Shown: in pieces, positions 25,836 through 35,323 of the stretch
How the letters are laid out: each line of letters starts with the position of its first letter
How positions within the stretch are numbered: the stretch's first letter is position 1
Assembly: GCF_046764005.1 (NCBI RefSeq)
Contig: NZ_JBKOFW010000002.1
Span: 1 to 64,000 of the forward strand
Reading direction: 5' to 3'
From: Oryzobacter faecalis
GTDB lineage: Bacteria > Actinomycetota > Actinomycetes > Actinomycetales > Dermatophilaceae
DNA: 64,000 nucleotides
Made by a program: the position numbers and the translations under genes
The notes under the pieces: generated by a model
The model's input: only the letters and a program-made list of their open reading frames with translations
Told to the model about the DNA's origin: nothing
Database searches by the model: none

Positions 25836-28800
25836 ATGTCCGTGACGCTCGCGCCCGTCGTCGTGCCCGCCGTGGGACCCGCCCTCAGCGGGGCGGTCCT
25901 CCCCGTCCCGGACGAACGGTTCGGGGGGCTGGGCGCGGTCCAGGTGGTCGCGCTCGTCGTGTGCACCGTGGTCCCGCTCGTCGGGTGGGCGCTGCTGTTC
26001 CGGCAGGTCGGCCGCTTCGTCGCGCTGTACCGCCTGGGCCGGCCGGACACGACGCGCACCGACGCACCGGCCGCGCGGACGTGGACCCTCGCCAAGGAGT
26101 TCCTCGGCCACACGCGGATGTCCCGGCTGAAGGTCGTCGCGGCCGCGCACTGGTTCACCGCGCTGGCCTTCCTCATCCTGTTCACGACGCTGATCAACGC
26201 GTTCTTCCAGCTGGTCCAGCCCGACTACCGGCTGCCCGTCATCGGCCACTTCGCGCCGTTCGAGTGGGTCGTCGAGCTGTTCGCCTGGACGGGCCTGGTC
26301 GGCATCGTCGTCCTCATGGCGATCCGCCAGAAGGAGCACCCGCGCTCGGCCGCCGGTGAGGGCGGGCGCCGCTCGCGGTTCTTCGGGTCGACGTTCTGGC
26401 AGGCGTACTACGTCGAGGCCACGATCCTGTTCGTCACGATCTGCATCCTGGCCCTGCGCGGCCTCGAGGCGGCGATCGTCACCCGGCTGGAGCCGGACAC
26501 CTCGCTGGCGCTGCACTTCCCCCTGACCGGCTGGATGGCGGGGCTGTGGTCCGGGGCGTCGCTGCCGGGGCTGGCGACCTGGGTGTACGTCGTGGCGACG
26601 GTGAAGATCCTCATCTCCTTCGCGTGGATGATCACGATCGCCCTGCAGCCGACGATGGGTGTCGCCTGGCACCGCTTCCTCGCCTTCCCGAACATCTGGT
26701 TCAAGCGGGAGGCCTCCGGCCGCACCGCGCTGGGCACCGTGCGCCCGCTCACCGTGGGCGGCGAGCCGTTCACGCTCGACGCGCTCGAGGAGATGGAGGA
26801 GGGCGAGCGCCTCGGCGTCGGGGCGGTCGAGGACTTCACGTGGAAGGGCCTGCTCGACTTCTCCACCTGCACCGAGTGCGGCCGCTGCCAGTCGCAGTGC
26901 CCGGCGTGGAACACCGAGAAGCCGCTCTCGCCCAAGCTGTTGATGATGACGCTGCGCGACCACGCCGACGCCAAGGCGCCCTACCTCAGGGCCCTCGCCG
27001 AGCACGCGGGCGACAGCGACAAGGCTCTCGCCACCGTCGCGGCGCGGCAGCCCGCCCCCGACGCGACGCACGGGCTGGAGGGCGCAGCGACGTCGAAGAC
27101 GGTCTCGTGGCCCGAGGTCTCGCTCGTCGGCGACACCGGCTATGACATCACCGCGCCGCTGACCGCCTACAACCCGCACGGCCCCGACGCCGTCATCGAC
27201 GCCGACGTCCTGTGGTCCTGCACGACGTGCGGGGCGTGCGTCGAGCAGTGCCCCGTCGACATCGAGCACGTCGACCACATCGTCGACATGCGCCGCTACG
27301 CCACGCTCATCGAGTCGGCGTTCCCCTCCGAGCTCGGCGGGCTGTTCAAGAACCTCGAGGGCAAGGGCAACCCGTGGGGCATGGGTGCCCGGGCCCGGCT
27401 CGACTGGGCCAAGGACCTCCCGTTCCCCGTCAAGGTGCTCGGCCAGGACGTCGAGAAGGCCTCGGACGTCGAGTGGCTGTTCTGGGTCGGCTGCGCCGGC
27501 GCGTACGAGGACCGCGCGAAGAAGACCACCCGCGCCGTGGCCGAGCTCCTCGACACCGCCGGGGTCTCGTTCGCCGTCCTCGGCGACGGCGAGACCTGCA
27601 CCGGTGACTCCGCCCGCCGCGCCGGCAACGAGCTGCTCTTCCAGACCCTCGCGGCACAGAACGTCGAGACGTTCGGGGAGTTCGGCGTCACGAAGGTCGT
27701 CGTCACCTGCGCCCACTGCTTCAACACGATCAAGAACGAGTACCCGGCCGTCGGCGGCTCGTACGAGGTCGTCCACCACACCCAGCTGCTCAACCGGCTC
27801 GTCCGCGAGAAGAAGCTGACCCCGGTCGCCCGTCCGGCCGACGTGCCGGGGATGTCGACCGCTCGCAACGCCGCCTCGACCGCCGCGACCGTGACCTACC
27901 ACGACCCCTGCTACCTCGGACGGCACAACCACGTGTACGCCCCGCCGCGCGAGCTCATCGGCGCCCTTCCCGGGGTCGAGCTGCGCGAGATGCCGCGCTC
28001 GGGCGAGAAGTCGTTCTGCTGCGGCGCCGGCGGCGCCCGGATGTGGATGGAGGAGAAGCTCGGCACCCGGATCAACACCAGCCGGACCGACGAGGCCGTC
28101 GCCACCGGCGCCGAGCGCATCGCCATCGGGTGCCCGTTCTGCCGCGTCATGATCTCCGACGGACTGACCGCCAAGCAGGCCACCGGCGAGGCGGAGGACG
28201 TCGAGGTCGTCGACGTCGCCCAGATGCTCCTCGCCGCCGTCCGCCGCAGCCAGGAGGTCGAGGAAGAGGAGGCGCCGGTCGCAGACCAGCCGGCAGCCAC
28301 CCAGCCGGCAGTTCCGGTGGCCGCGACCGCGGCGGCGACCACGGCACCGGTTGCTGCCGCGGCCCCCAGGGACGACATCGACCAAGAGGGCGGTGGTGCC
28401 CCTGCGGCAAACGACGCCGCCGACACCGACCCCTGGGACGACACCCCCACCGCGGCCGCACCGGCACCGACCACGACCGCAGCACCCGCAACCGACGAGG
28501 CCGACCCGTGGGACGAGCCCGCACCGACCACGACCGCCCCCGCAACCGACGAGGCCGACCCGTGGGACGAGCCCGCGCCGACCACGGCCGCAGCACCCGC
28601 GCCGGAGCCCGCCGCCGAGAACGTCGACCCCTCGGGCGCCGAGCCGGACCCCTGGGACGAGCCGCCGGCCGTCGAGGACACCACGGCCGGGCGCTCCGAG
28701 GGAGAGCCGTCCGAGGAGAAGGTCAGAGCGGACGCGGCGGCATCCACCGACGACGTCGACCCTTGGGACGAGCCGGCCGGTGCAGCCGCACCGGCCCCGG

Positions 28801-28916
28801 CGCCCGCGCCTGGGTCGGTGGATCCCACGGACGAGCCCGCCCGGAAGCCGGCAGCATCAGCCGGGGACGCCAAGGGCGACCCCGCGCTGCTCGACGAACC
28901 CGACCCCTGGGACTGA
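25836..28916 (+). CDS. etfD: EtfD-like membrane Fe-S ETF:quinone oxidoreductase
   Basis: A 1026-residue protein with four to six N-terminal membrane helices, then a heterodisulfide-reductase-like Fe-S part. Two 4Fe-4S clusters are marked by C345-TECGRCQSQCP and C462-TTCGACVEQCP. Two CCG-type domains follow, the second with HDPCYLGRHN and C728-CGAGGARMW. The layout matches mycobacterial EtfD (Rv0338c), which passes electrons from ETF to menaquinone during fatty-acid oxidation. The C-terminal 200 residues are a disordered Ala/Pro/Thr tail with repeated DPWDEP motifs. ATG at 25836 is preferred to GTG 25800, which lies inside the operator. Sharing operators with the FadE gene supports the role. 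Confidence 0.85.
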   Translation: MSVTLAPVVVPAVGPALSGAVLPVPDERFGGLGAVQVVALVVCTVVPLVGWALLFRQVGRFVALYRLGRPDTTRTDAPAARTWTLAKEFLGHTRMSRLKVVAAAHWFTALAFLILFTTLINAFFQLVQPDYRLPVIGHFAPFEWVVELFAWTGLVGIVVLMAIRQKEHPRSAAGEGGRRSRFFGSTFWQAYYVEATILFVTICILALRGLEAAIVTRLEPDTSLALHFPLTGWMAGLWSGASLPGLATWVYVVATVKILISFAWMITIALQPTMGVAWHRFLAFPNIWFKREASGRTALGTVRPLTVGGEPFTLDALEEMEEGERLGVGAVEDFTWKGLLDFSTCTECGRCQSQCPAWNTEKPLSPKLLMMTLRDHADAKAPYLRALAEHAGDSDKALATVAARQPAPDATHGLEGAATSKTVSWPEVSLVGDTGYDITAPLTAYNPHGPDAVIDADVLWSCTTCGACVEQCPVDIEHVDHIVDMRRYATLIESAFPSELGGLFKNLEGKGNPWGMGARARLDWAKDLPFPVKVLGQDVEKASDVEWLFWVGCAGAYEDRAKKTTRAVAELLDTAGVSFAVLGDGETCTGDSARRAGNELLFQTLAAQNVETFGEFGVTKVVVTCAHCFNTIKNEYPAVGGSYEVVHHTQLLNRLVREKKLTPVARPADVPGMSTARNAASTAATVTYHDPCYLGRHNHVYAPPRELIGALPGVELREMPRSGEKSFCCGAGGARMWMEEKLGTRINTSRTDEAVATGAERIAIGCPFCRVMISDGLTAKQATGEAEDVEVVDVAQMLLAAVRRSQEVEEEEAPVADQPAATQPAVPVAATAAATTAPVAAAAPRDDIDQEGGGAPAANDAADTDPWDDTPTAAAPAPTTTAAPATDEADPWDEPAPTTTAPATDEADPWDEPAPTTAAAPAPEPAAENVDPSGAEPDPWDEPPAVEDTTAGRSEGEPSEEKVRADAAASTDDVDPWDEPAGAAAPAPAPAPGSVDPTDEPARKPAASAGDAKGDPALLDEPDPWD
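28485..28592 (+). repeat. 54-bp tandem repeat inside the etfD tail
   Basis: Two nearly identical 54-base units (28485-28538 and 28539-28592) each encode 18 residues containing ATDEADPWDEPAP. They differ at only a few positions, so the duplication is recent or under selection. Further, more diverged DPWD motifs flank them. Confidence 0.85.
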
Positions 28917-29026
28917 CCTCGCCCCGGCACCGTCAACCCGCTGGATCGATCGATCAAGCGGGTTGACGAAGTCAGGCAGGGGTCGACGGTCGGGGCGGGG
29001 TCCCGGCCCCACCCGCCGCAGGCACG

Positions 29027-29063
29027 ACGTGGGCCCCGGCGCAGTACGCGCCGGGGCCCACGT
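29027..29063. terminator. Bidirectional terminator hairpin
   Basis: ACGTGGGCCCCGGCGC (29027-29042) pairs perfectly with GCGCCGGGGCCCACGT (29048-29063) around a 5-base loop. It lies between the convergent etfD and osmoprotectant genes. Confidence 0.85.
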
Positions 29064-29106
29064 CATCGGTTCGGGCGGGCCGCACCGGCCCGCGGAAGGG
29101 AGGCCG

Positions 29107-30027
29107 TCAGGCGAGGCCGTTGGCCTTGAGGAACGCCTCGGCCACGGCCTTGGGGTCCTTCTTGTCGATGTCGGTCTCCTTGAGCAGTCCGGCGATGACC
29201 TCGGTGGTCAGCTTCGCCGACACGGCGTCGAGGACGGGCTTGACCTGGTCGGCCTTGTCGGCGCGCACGAGCGGCACGATGTTCTGCGACCCGAAGAGCT
29301 TCTTGGTGTCCTCGAGCTGGACGAAGCCATTGGCCGCGATGTTCGGGTCCGTGGAGAAGATGTTCGCCGCCTGGACCTGGCCGTTCTTCAGCGCCTGGAC
29401 GATGCCCTGGCCGGTGAGCGGGCGGAACGACTTGAACGTCACGCCGTAGGTCTTCTCGAGGCCGGGGATGCCCTGCGGGCGCTCCTTGAACTCCGGCGGC
29501 GCCGACAGGGTGAGCTCACCGGCGACGGCCTTGAGGTCCTCGATGGTCGCGAGCTTGTACTTCTCCGCGGTCTCCTTGGTGACGACGATCGAGTCGTTGT
29601 CCTCGGCGGCCGACTTCTCGAGCACCTTGAGGGTGTCCGGGATGACCTCCTGGACGTGGGTGTAGACCTCCTCCGGGTCGGTGCCGGTGTAGTCCTTGTC
29701 GTAGTAGAACGCGAGGGCGCCGGTGTACTCGGGGAAGACCTGCACCGAGTTGTCCTCGAGCGCGCGCAGGTACACCTCGCGCGAGCCGATGTTGGGCTTG
29801 GTCGTCGCGTCGATCCCCTTGGCGCGCAGGGCGCCGGCGTAGATCTCCGCGAGGAGCGTGGACTCGGAGAAGTTGGCGCCGCCGACGACGATCGACCCGC
29901 CGCCGCCTCCGGCGCTCGCGGTGCCGGAGGGGGTGTCGGAGGCCAGCGGGTCGCCCCCGCTGCCGCAGGCGGTGAGCCCGATGATCGAGGCCGCTGCGAT
30001 GGCGGTGGCGAAGGTTCTGCGCTTCAT
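29107..30027 (-). CDS. Osmoprotectant ABC transporter substrate-binding lipoprotein
   Basis: A 306-residue OpuAC/ProX-type lipoprotein (lipobox GLTACG) that binds glycine betaine, choline or similar compatible solutes outside the cell. Family features are IVVGGANFSESTLLAEIYA at the mature N-terminus, VFPEYTGALAFYY and the FSTDPNIAANGFVQLEDTKK stretch. It is the last gene of a four-gene operon running ATPase, permease, permease, binding protein. AGGAAGGGACC precedes the ATG at 30027. Confidence 0.92.
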   Translation of the reverse strand: MKRRTFATAIAAASIIGLTACGSGGDPLASDTPSGTASAGGGGGSIVVGGANFSESTLLAEIYAGALRAKGIDATTKPNIGSREVYLRALEDNSVQVFPEYTGALAFYYDKDYTGTDPEEVYTHVQEVIPDTLKVLEKSAAEDNDSIVVTKETAEKYKLATIEDLKAVAGELTLSAPPEFKERPQGIPGLEKTYGVTFKSFRPLTGQGIVQALKNGQVQAANIFSTDPNIAANGFVQLEDTKKLFGSQNIVPLVRADKADQVKPVLDAVSAKLTTEVIAGLLKETDIDKKDPKAVAEAFLKANGLA

Positions 30028-30126
30028 GGGAGTTGGTCCCTTCCTGGGGGGGCGCGGGGCTGGCGGTGGTGCGGGGTCGGGGTCGGTGCTGGGGGTCGGG
30101 TCGGTGCTGCGGTGGAGCGTCCGGGG

Positions 30127-30888
30127 TCAGGCGGGTGCGCGGACGGTGGCCGCCGCGCTGTCGCCCTCAACCTCCGGCCGCGACGAATCCTTCCCCCGGC
30201 CACCGACACGGTTCCCGCCGGACAGCCCGGGCGAGACGACCCGGCGCTGGAGCAGGGCGAGGAGGGCGTCGAGGACGAGCGCGAGCACCGCGACGAGCAG
30301 GGCTCCCCCGGCGGCCCGCCCGTAGTCGGACAGGGCGATCCCGTCGATGAGGTACCGCCCCAGCCCACCGAGGCCGATGTACGAGGCGATGGTGGCCGTG
30401 GCCACGACCTGCAGGACGGCGGAGCGCACCCCGGAGAACAGGAGCGGGAGGGCGTTGGGGACCTCCACCTGCCACAGGACCTGGGAGCCCGTCATCCCGA
30501 CGCCCTTGGCCGCGTCCCGCGCCGCGGGCTCGACGGCCTCGACCCCCGCATAGGTGCCGGCGAGCAGCGGCGGCACCGCGAGGAGGACGAGGACGAGGAC
30601 GCTCGGCACGGTGAAGGCGAGGTCGCCGCCGATGCGCGGGAAGAGCACCAGGGCCGCGGCGAAGAGCAGACCGAGGGTCGGCACCGCACGCAACGAGTTC
30701 GCCACGGAGACCAGCCACCGGGCGTGACCGGTGTGACCGACCCACAGCCCGAGAGGGATCGCCACGGCCGCGGCGACGAGGAGGGTCACCGCCGTGTAGC
30801 CGAGGTGCTCGAGGAGCCGCCCGGGGATGCCGTCCTCACCGGTCCACGAGGCGGGGTCGGTGAACCACGCGAGGAGTGCGGCGATCAT
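30127..30888 (-). CDS. Osmoprotectant ABC transporter permease
   Basis: A 253-residue permease with five to six helices. The segment ANSLRAVPTLGLLFAAALVL and the EAA-like loop VEAVEPAARDAAKGVGMTGS followed by WQVEVPNALP are characteristic of OpuCB/OpuCD and ProW-type proteins; YIGLGGLGRYLIDGI follows. A 35-residue basic tail is extra. ATG at 30888 overlaps the upstream permease stop (ATGA). Confidence 0.92.
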   Translation of the reverse strand: MIAALLAWFTDPASWTGEDGIPGRLLEHLGYTAVTLLVAAAVAIPLGLWVGHTGHARWLVSVANSLRAVPTLGLLFAAALVLFPRIGGDLAFTVPSVLVLVLLAVPPLLAGTYAGVEAVEPAARDAAKGVGMTGSQVLWQVEVPNALPLLFSGVRSAVLQVVATATIASYIGLGGLGRYLIDGIALSDYGRAAGGALLVAVLALVLDALLALLQRRVVSPGLSGGNRVGGRGKDSSRPEVEGDSAAATVRAPA

Positions 30889-31532
30889 GCGCGCCCTCCC
30901 TGGGCCGCCCGCCACGGCGTCAGCACCCGGGTGAGCGCGACGATGACGGCGTCGAAGAGCAGGGCGAGCAGCACGCACGCGGCGATCCCGGTGAGCAGCT
31001 CGCCCCAGATGACCCGCTGGTACCCGTCGACGAGGAGGTCGCCGAGCTGCGGCACCCCGAGCAGGGACGCCACCGAGATGATGCTGACGTTGCTCACCGC
31101 GGCCACCCGCAGCCCGGCGGCGATGACCGGCACCGCCAGGGGCAGCTCGACGCCGAACAGCCGCCGGATGCCGCGGTAGCCCATCGCCGTCGCGGCCTGC
31201 TCGATGTGGTCGGGGACGGCGCGGAGGCCGTCGGCGACCGTGCGCACGAGCAGCGCGACGGTGTAGATCGTCATCGCGACGACGACGTTGACGGGGTCGA
31301 GGATCTTGGTGCCGAGCAGGCCCGGCATGATGACGAAGAGGGCCAGCGAGGGGATCGTGTAGAGCAGCCCGGTCGAGGTGAGGATCGGGGGGTACGAGCG
31401 CGGCCAGCGCTTCGCGGCCCAGCCGAGCGGGAGCGACGCGACGAGGCCGAGGAGCAGCGGGACGCCCGCCAGCCACACGTGCGCGACCGCGAGGTCGAGG
31501 ACGGTGCGCCAGTTGTCGGCCAGCCAGGTCAC
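30885..31532 (-). CDS. Osmoprotectant ABC transporter permease
   Basis: A 215-residue permease, close to the family minimum. It has the LLYTIPSLALFVIMPGLLG helix, the loop HIEQAATAMGYRGIRRLFGV with ELPLAVPVI, and SIISVASLLGVPQLGDL, all typical of OpuCB-like proteins. The GTG start at 31532 sits in a GTGA overlap with the ATPase gene. It forms a heterodimer with the 30127-30888 product. Confidence 0.92.
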   Translation of the reverse strand: MTWLADNWRTVLDLAVAHVWLAGVPLLLGLVASLPLGWAAKRWPRSYPPILTSTGLLYTIPSLALFVIMPGLLGTKILDPVNVVVAMTIYTVALLVRTVADGLRAVPDHIEQAATAMGYRGIRRLFGVELPLAVPVIAAGLRVAAVSNVSIISVASLLGVPQLGDLLVDGYQRVIWGELLTGIAACVLLALLFDAVIVALTRVLTPWRAAQGGRA

Positions 31533-32674
31533 GAGCCCTGGGCCTCCGCGGCGACCCACGCGGCCCCGCCGCGCACCGGGTCGTCCTCGTCGCGCTCGGG
31601 ACGGTCGGCCTCCTCGATGGCGGTGAGCACCTCGTGCGCGAGGACGGTGCCGCACAGGGCGCCGCTGTCGTCGACGACGACCCCGCGACGGCTCGGCGAG
31701 GACAGGGCGGCATCGAGCGCCCCACGGAGGGAACCGTGCTCGCGGGCGACGGTGCCCCCGCGGTGGAGGTCGTCGCGGGCGACCTCGCGGGTGCCGATGC
31801 GCGCCGGCTCGACCCAGCCGAGGGGATGGCGCTCGTCGTCGACGACGAGGAGCCACGCGGCGGTGGACGAGGGGACCTCGCCGATGACGACGGTCGGCTC
31901 GGACCGCAGCGGCAGCCGCGGGGCCTGCTGGAACTGCAGCGCCCGGTAGCCCCGGTCGCGCCCCACGAAGTCGGCGACGAAGTCGTCGGCCGGGTGGGCG
32001 AGCAGGTAGGAGGGTTCGGCGACCTGCGCCAGACGCCCCCCGACCCGCAGCACCGCCACCTGGTCGCCGAGCTTGATCGCCTCGTCGATGTCGTGGGTGA
32101 CGAAGACGATCGTCTTGCCGAGCTCGCCCTGCAGGCGCAGGAACTCGTCCTGGAGCTGGTCGCGCACGACGGGGTCGACGGCCGAGAACGGCTCGTCCAT
32201 GAGCATGACCGGCGGGTCGGCGGCGAGCGCACGCGCCACCCCGACCCGCTGCTGCTGGCCCCCGGACAGCTGGGCGGGGTACCGACCACCCAGCTGGGGG
32301 GCGAGCCCGACGCGCTCGAGCAGCTCGGCGGACCGGTCGCGGACCCGCTTCCGGTCCCACCCGAGGAGCCGGGGCACGGTGCCGATGTTGTCGAGGACGG
32401 TGCGGTGCGGGAACAGTCCCGCGTGCTGGATGACGTAGCCGATGCCGCGGCGCAGCTCGGCCTCGTCCATCCGCCCGGTGTCCTGCCCGTCGAGGGTGAT
32501 GGTGCCGCGGGTCGGCTCGATCATCCGGTTGACCATGCGCAGGCTCGTGGTCTTGCCGCACCCGGACGGGCCGACGAGCACGGTGATCCTGCCCGTGGGC
32601 GCCGTGAGCGTCAGCTCGTCGACCGCGGTCGTCCCGTCCGGGAACTGCTTGGTCACGGCATCGAACCGGATCAT
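31529..32674 (-). CDS. Osmoprotectant ABC transporter ATP-binding protein
   Basis: A 381-residue ATPase that powers betaine/choline uptake. Walker A is GPSGCGKTT, the signature LSGGQQQRVGVARAL, Walker B VMLMDEPFSAVD, and the switch His is in VTHDIDEA. Two C-terminal CBS-like modules (from about residue 255, ending HEVLTAIEEADRP) are the ionic-strength or nucleotide sensing part of OpuCA/ProV proteins. Start MIRFDAVTKQF at 32674 agrees with the family; the longer frame adds a low-complexity leader. First gene of the operon. Confidence 0.93.
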   Translation of the reverse strand: MIRFDAVTKQFPDGTTAVDELTLTAPTGRITVLVGPSGCGKTTSLRMVNRMIEPTRGTITLDGQDTGRMDEAELRRGIGYVIQHAGLFPHRTVLDNIGTVPRLLGWDRKRVRDRSAELLERVGLAPQLGGRYPAQLSGGQQQRVGVARALAADPPVMLMDEPFSAVDPVVRDQLQDEFLRLQGELGKTIVFVTHDIDEAIKLGDQVAVLRVGGRLAQVAEPSYLLAHPADDFVADFVGRDRGYRALQFQQAPRLPLRSEPTVVIGEVPSSTAAWLLVVDDERHPLGWVEPARIGTREVARDDLHRGGTVAREHGSLRGALDAALSSPSRRGVVVDDSGALCGTVLAHEVLTAIEEADRPERDEDDPVRGGAAWVAAEAQGS

Positions 32675-32829
32675 GCCTGGCCCCCTCGGAGGTCGACGAC
32701 GTGCGATCCAACCTAGCGGACACCTCCGACGGCGCCCCCGACCTTCGACGGCCCGACGGCCCGACGAGCGACGGCGCCCGGACCCGGACCCGGACCCGCG
32801 CGGGGCGGGCCGCGTGGTAGTCATGGCCG

Positions 32830-34224
32830 GTGACCGAGGCCCCCGCCTTCCTCGACCTCCGGTCGGCCCGGGGCCGGCGCATGCTCACCGGGCTGACCCT
32901 CGGCTCGGGGGTCGCGATCCTCGACGGGTCGGTCGTCAACGTCGCGCTGCGGGCCATCGGCCGCGACCTCGACGCCTCGCTCGCCCAGCTGCAGTGGGTC
33001 GTCAACGGCTACCTGCTCGCCCTCGCCTCGCTCGTCCTCGTCGGGGGCGCCCTCGGGGACCGCCGCGGGCGGCTGCGGGTGTACCTCGTCGGCATCGTGG
33101 CGTTCGCGGTGGCGTCGGCCCTGTGCGCCCTCGCCCAGACGCCGGGGCAGCTCGTCGGCCTCCGCGTCCTGCAGGGTGTCGGGGCGGCGCTGCTCACCCC
33201 GGGCGCGCTCGCCCTCATCCAGGCGTCCTTCCGGCCGGAGGACCGCGCTCCCGCCATCGGGACGTGGGCGGGGATGTCCGGCATCGCCGCCGCCCTCGGT
33301 CCGCTCGTCGGCGGCTGGCTCGTCGACCACGCGAGCTGGCGGTGGATCTTCGCCATCAACGTCCCCCTCTGCGTCGGGGTCTTGCTCCTGACCCGCAGTT
33401 CCACGCCCGAGAGCCGGGACCCTTCTGCCACAGGCACGTTCGACGTGGCCGGCGCCGTCCTCACCGTCCTCTCGCTCGGCGCGGCGACCTACGCCCTCAC
33501 GGCCGCGGGCGAGTCCACCGGGCCGGTCGTCGTCGCCTCCTGGGTCGTGGCCGGGGCATGCGCCGTCGGCTTCGTCGTCGTCGAGCGCCGGTCGGCCCAT
33601 CCGATGGTGCCGCTCGGGATGTTCCGGTCGCGCGTGTTCTCCGCGGCCAACGCGATGACGGTGCTCGTCTACGGCGCGCTCGGCGGAGTGACGCTCTTCG
33701 TCGTCCTCCAGCTCCAGGCCGCGGGCTGGGGCGCCCTCGAGGCCGGGCTGTCGAGCCTGCCGGTCACCGTCGCCCTCATGCTGCTGTCGAGCGCGGCCGC
33801 CCGCCTCGCCGCCCGCACGGGGCCGCGGTTCCCGATGAGCCTCGGACCGCTCGTCTGCGCGGGCGGCACCCTCCTCCTGCTCCCCGTCGCCGACGAGGCG
33901 ACCTGGCTGCGCGTGCTCCCCGGGATGGTCGTCTTTGCGCTCGGCCTCGCGCTCCTCGTGTCACCCCTGACGGCGGCGGTGCTCGCAGCCGCGCCGGACC
34001 GGCTCGCCGGGGTCGCCAGTGGCGTCAACAACGCTGTGGCGAGGGCGGGTTCGCTCCTGGCGGTGGCGGCGCTACCGGCGCTCGTCGGCCTGGCGGGCGA
34101 CGACTACCTCGACCCCGCGTCGATGGCCTCCGGCTTCCGCGGCGCGATGACGTGGTGCGCCGTGCTCCTCGCGCTCGGCGGCCTGGTCAGCTGGTTCGGC
34201 CTCGGTCGTCGAGCACCTCGATGA
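32830..34224 (+). CDS. MFS drug/proton antiporter (DHA2/EmrB-QacA type)
   Basis: A 464-residue transporter with about 14 membrane helices. Motif C-like and D1-like features of the drug:proton antiporter-2 family are visible: SGVAILDGSVVNVALRAIGR, GGALGDRRGRLRVYL (motif A), RVLQGVGAALLTPGALALI and GPLVGGWLVDHASWRWIFAI. The GTG start at 32830 has no good ribosome site, so it may be leaderless. It converges with the hydrolase gene at 34187, overlapping by 38 bp. Substrate unknown. Confidence 0.88.
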   Translation: MTEAPAFLDLRSARGRRMLTGLTLGSGVAILDGSVVNVALRAIGRDLDASLAQLQWVVNGYLLALASLVLVGGALGDRRGRLRVYLVGIVAFAVASALCALAQTPGQLVGLRVLQGVGAALLTPGALALIQASFRPEDRAPAIGTWAGMSGIAAALGPLVGGWLVDHASWRWIFAINVPLCVGVLLLTRSSTPESRDPSATGTFDVAGAVLTVLSLGAATYALTAAGESTGPVVVASWVVAGACAVGFVVVERRSAHPMVPLGMFRSRVFSAANAMTVLVYGALGGVTLFVVLQLQAAGWGALEAGLSSLPVTVALMLLSSAAARLAARTGPRFPMSLGPLVCAGGTLLLLPVADEATWLRVLPGMVVFALGLALLVSPLTAAVLAAAPDRLAGVASGVNNAVARAGSLLAVAALPALVGLAGDDYLDPASMASGFRGAMTWCAVLLALGGLVSWFGLGRRAPR

Positions 34225-34927
34225 CGAAGTCCCGGACGATCCGGTGCCACGCGCCGGCGTCACGGAGCATCGCGTGGGTGTCGCCGTCCATCGTCACGCT
34301 GCGGACGTCGACACCGCGGTCGTAGAGCCGCGACGCGAGGACGGCCGTGCGCCTCGGGTCGGTCACCCGGTCGCGCGACCCGTGGACGAGCAGCACAGGG
34401 GTATCCGGCCGCGCGGCCACGACGTCGCTCTCGACCCACGGCGCGAGGGCGGCGACGCCGACGACTCCGGGCTCGGCGGCCATCCGCAGGGCGACGCGGC
34501 CACCCATCGAGTGGCCGACGAGGACGATCGGGACACCGGGAAGGACGTGGCGGATCCGGTCGAGCGCCCAGCGGGCGTCGTGGACGGGGTCCTGGCGCGA
34601 GCCGTTCCAGCCCCGCACGCGGTTCTTCAGCCGCAGCACCGCGACGCGTCCTCCGGTGCCCCGTTCGACGGCGGCGGCGAAGGGCACCATCCGCAGCACC
34701 GCGAGCCGCCACCACGCGACCGGCGCCCGGCCGGACTCGGCGCCACCGTGGAGGACGAGGACGACGCCGCGCGGGCGCGCCGGGACGTGACCGCGCAGCT
34801 CGGCGCCGCCACCGCCGACGGGATCGAGCAGTGCCGCGGCCCGGTCGGCTGCCACGTGCCGGTCGCCTCGCTTCGTCTCCCCCCGGACATCGGCGCCCTC
34901 TGCCACGCCGGTGCTCGGTTCGTTCAT
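34187..34927 (-). CDS. Alpha/beta hydrolase
   Basis: A 246-residue serine hydrolase. The nucleophile elbow is GHSMGGRVAL, the oxyanion loop VLHGGAESGR, the acid residue lies in LVHGSRDRVTD and the His in DGDTHAM. This dienelactone-hydrolase-like layout suggests an esterase or acyl hydrolase; the substrate is unknown. ATG at 34927 overlaps the cutA stop (ATGA). It is the last gene of a dcd-cutA-hydrolase run on the minus strand. Confidence 0.85.
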   Translation of the reverse strand: MNEPSTGVAEGADVRGETKRGDRHVAADRAAALLDPVGGGGAELRGHVPARPRGVVLVLHGGAESGRAPVAWWRLAVLRMVPFAAAVERGTGGRVAVLRLKNRVRGWNGSRQDPVHDARWALDRIRHVLPGVPIVLVGHSMGGRVALRMAAEPGVVGVAALAPWVESDVVAARPDTPVLLVHGSRDRVTDPRRTAVLASRLYDRGVDVRSVTMDGDTHAMLRDAGAWHRIVRDFVIEVLDDRGRTS

Positions 34928-35313
34928 GAGTCGTCCTCGGTCCTCTCCCGGCCCGGCGGAGCCTCGCCGTCGACGGTGTCGGCGACCCACGCGGCGTACG
35001 CGGGGTCGGCTGCGACGACCGGGACGGCGAGCACCTCGGGCGTGTCGTAGGGGTGTTCGGAACGGACGAGGGCACGGATGGCCTCGAACCGGCTCGCGGT
35101 GGACTTGACGAGGAGGAGGTGCTCGGCCTCCTCCTCGACCTCGCCCCGCCACACGTAGGTGGAGGTGATGCCGGGGAGGACCTGGACGCAGGCGGCAAGG
35201 CGGCCCTCGACGAGGGCGCGGGCGAGCGCGGCTGCGGTGTCCGCGTCGGGAGCGCTGACGCGCACCTCGACGAGGTCCTCTGCGTGTGGCTCGCGGCCCT
35301 GCCCCTGCTGCAC
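34924..35313 (-). CDS. cutA: CutA1 divalent-cation tolerance family protein
   Basis: A 129-residue protein containing a whole CutA1 fold: VEVRVSAPDADTAAALARAL, VEGRLAACVQVLPGITSTYV, WRGEVEEEAEHLLLVKST and EHPYDTPEVLAVPV. CutA1 proteins form trimers and have been linked to metal tolerance; their biochemical role is unsettled. The start is uncertain: GTG 35313, ten bases after the dcd stop, gives a short extra N-terminus and fits the operon. It lies between dcd and a hydrolase. Confidence 0.88.
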   Translation of the reverse strand: MQQGQGREPHAEDLVEVRVSAPDADTAAALARALVEGRLAACVQVLPGITSTYVWRGEVEEEAEHLLLVKSTASRFEAIRALVRSEHPYDTPEVLAVPVVAADPAYAAWVADTVDGEAPPGRERTEDDS

Positions 35314-35323
35314 GGCCGCCGGC

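Noticed and set aside
25800..28916. EtfD starting at GTG 25800
   Set aside because: This start lies inside the operator palindrome shared with fadE; ATG 25836 is more plausible.
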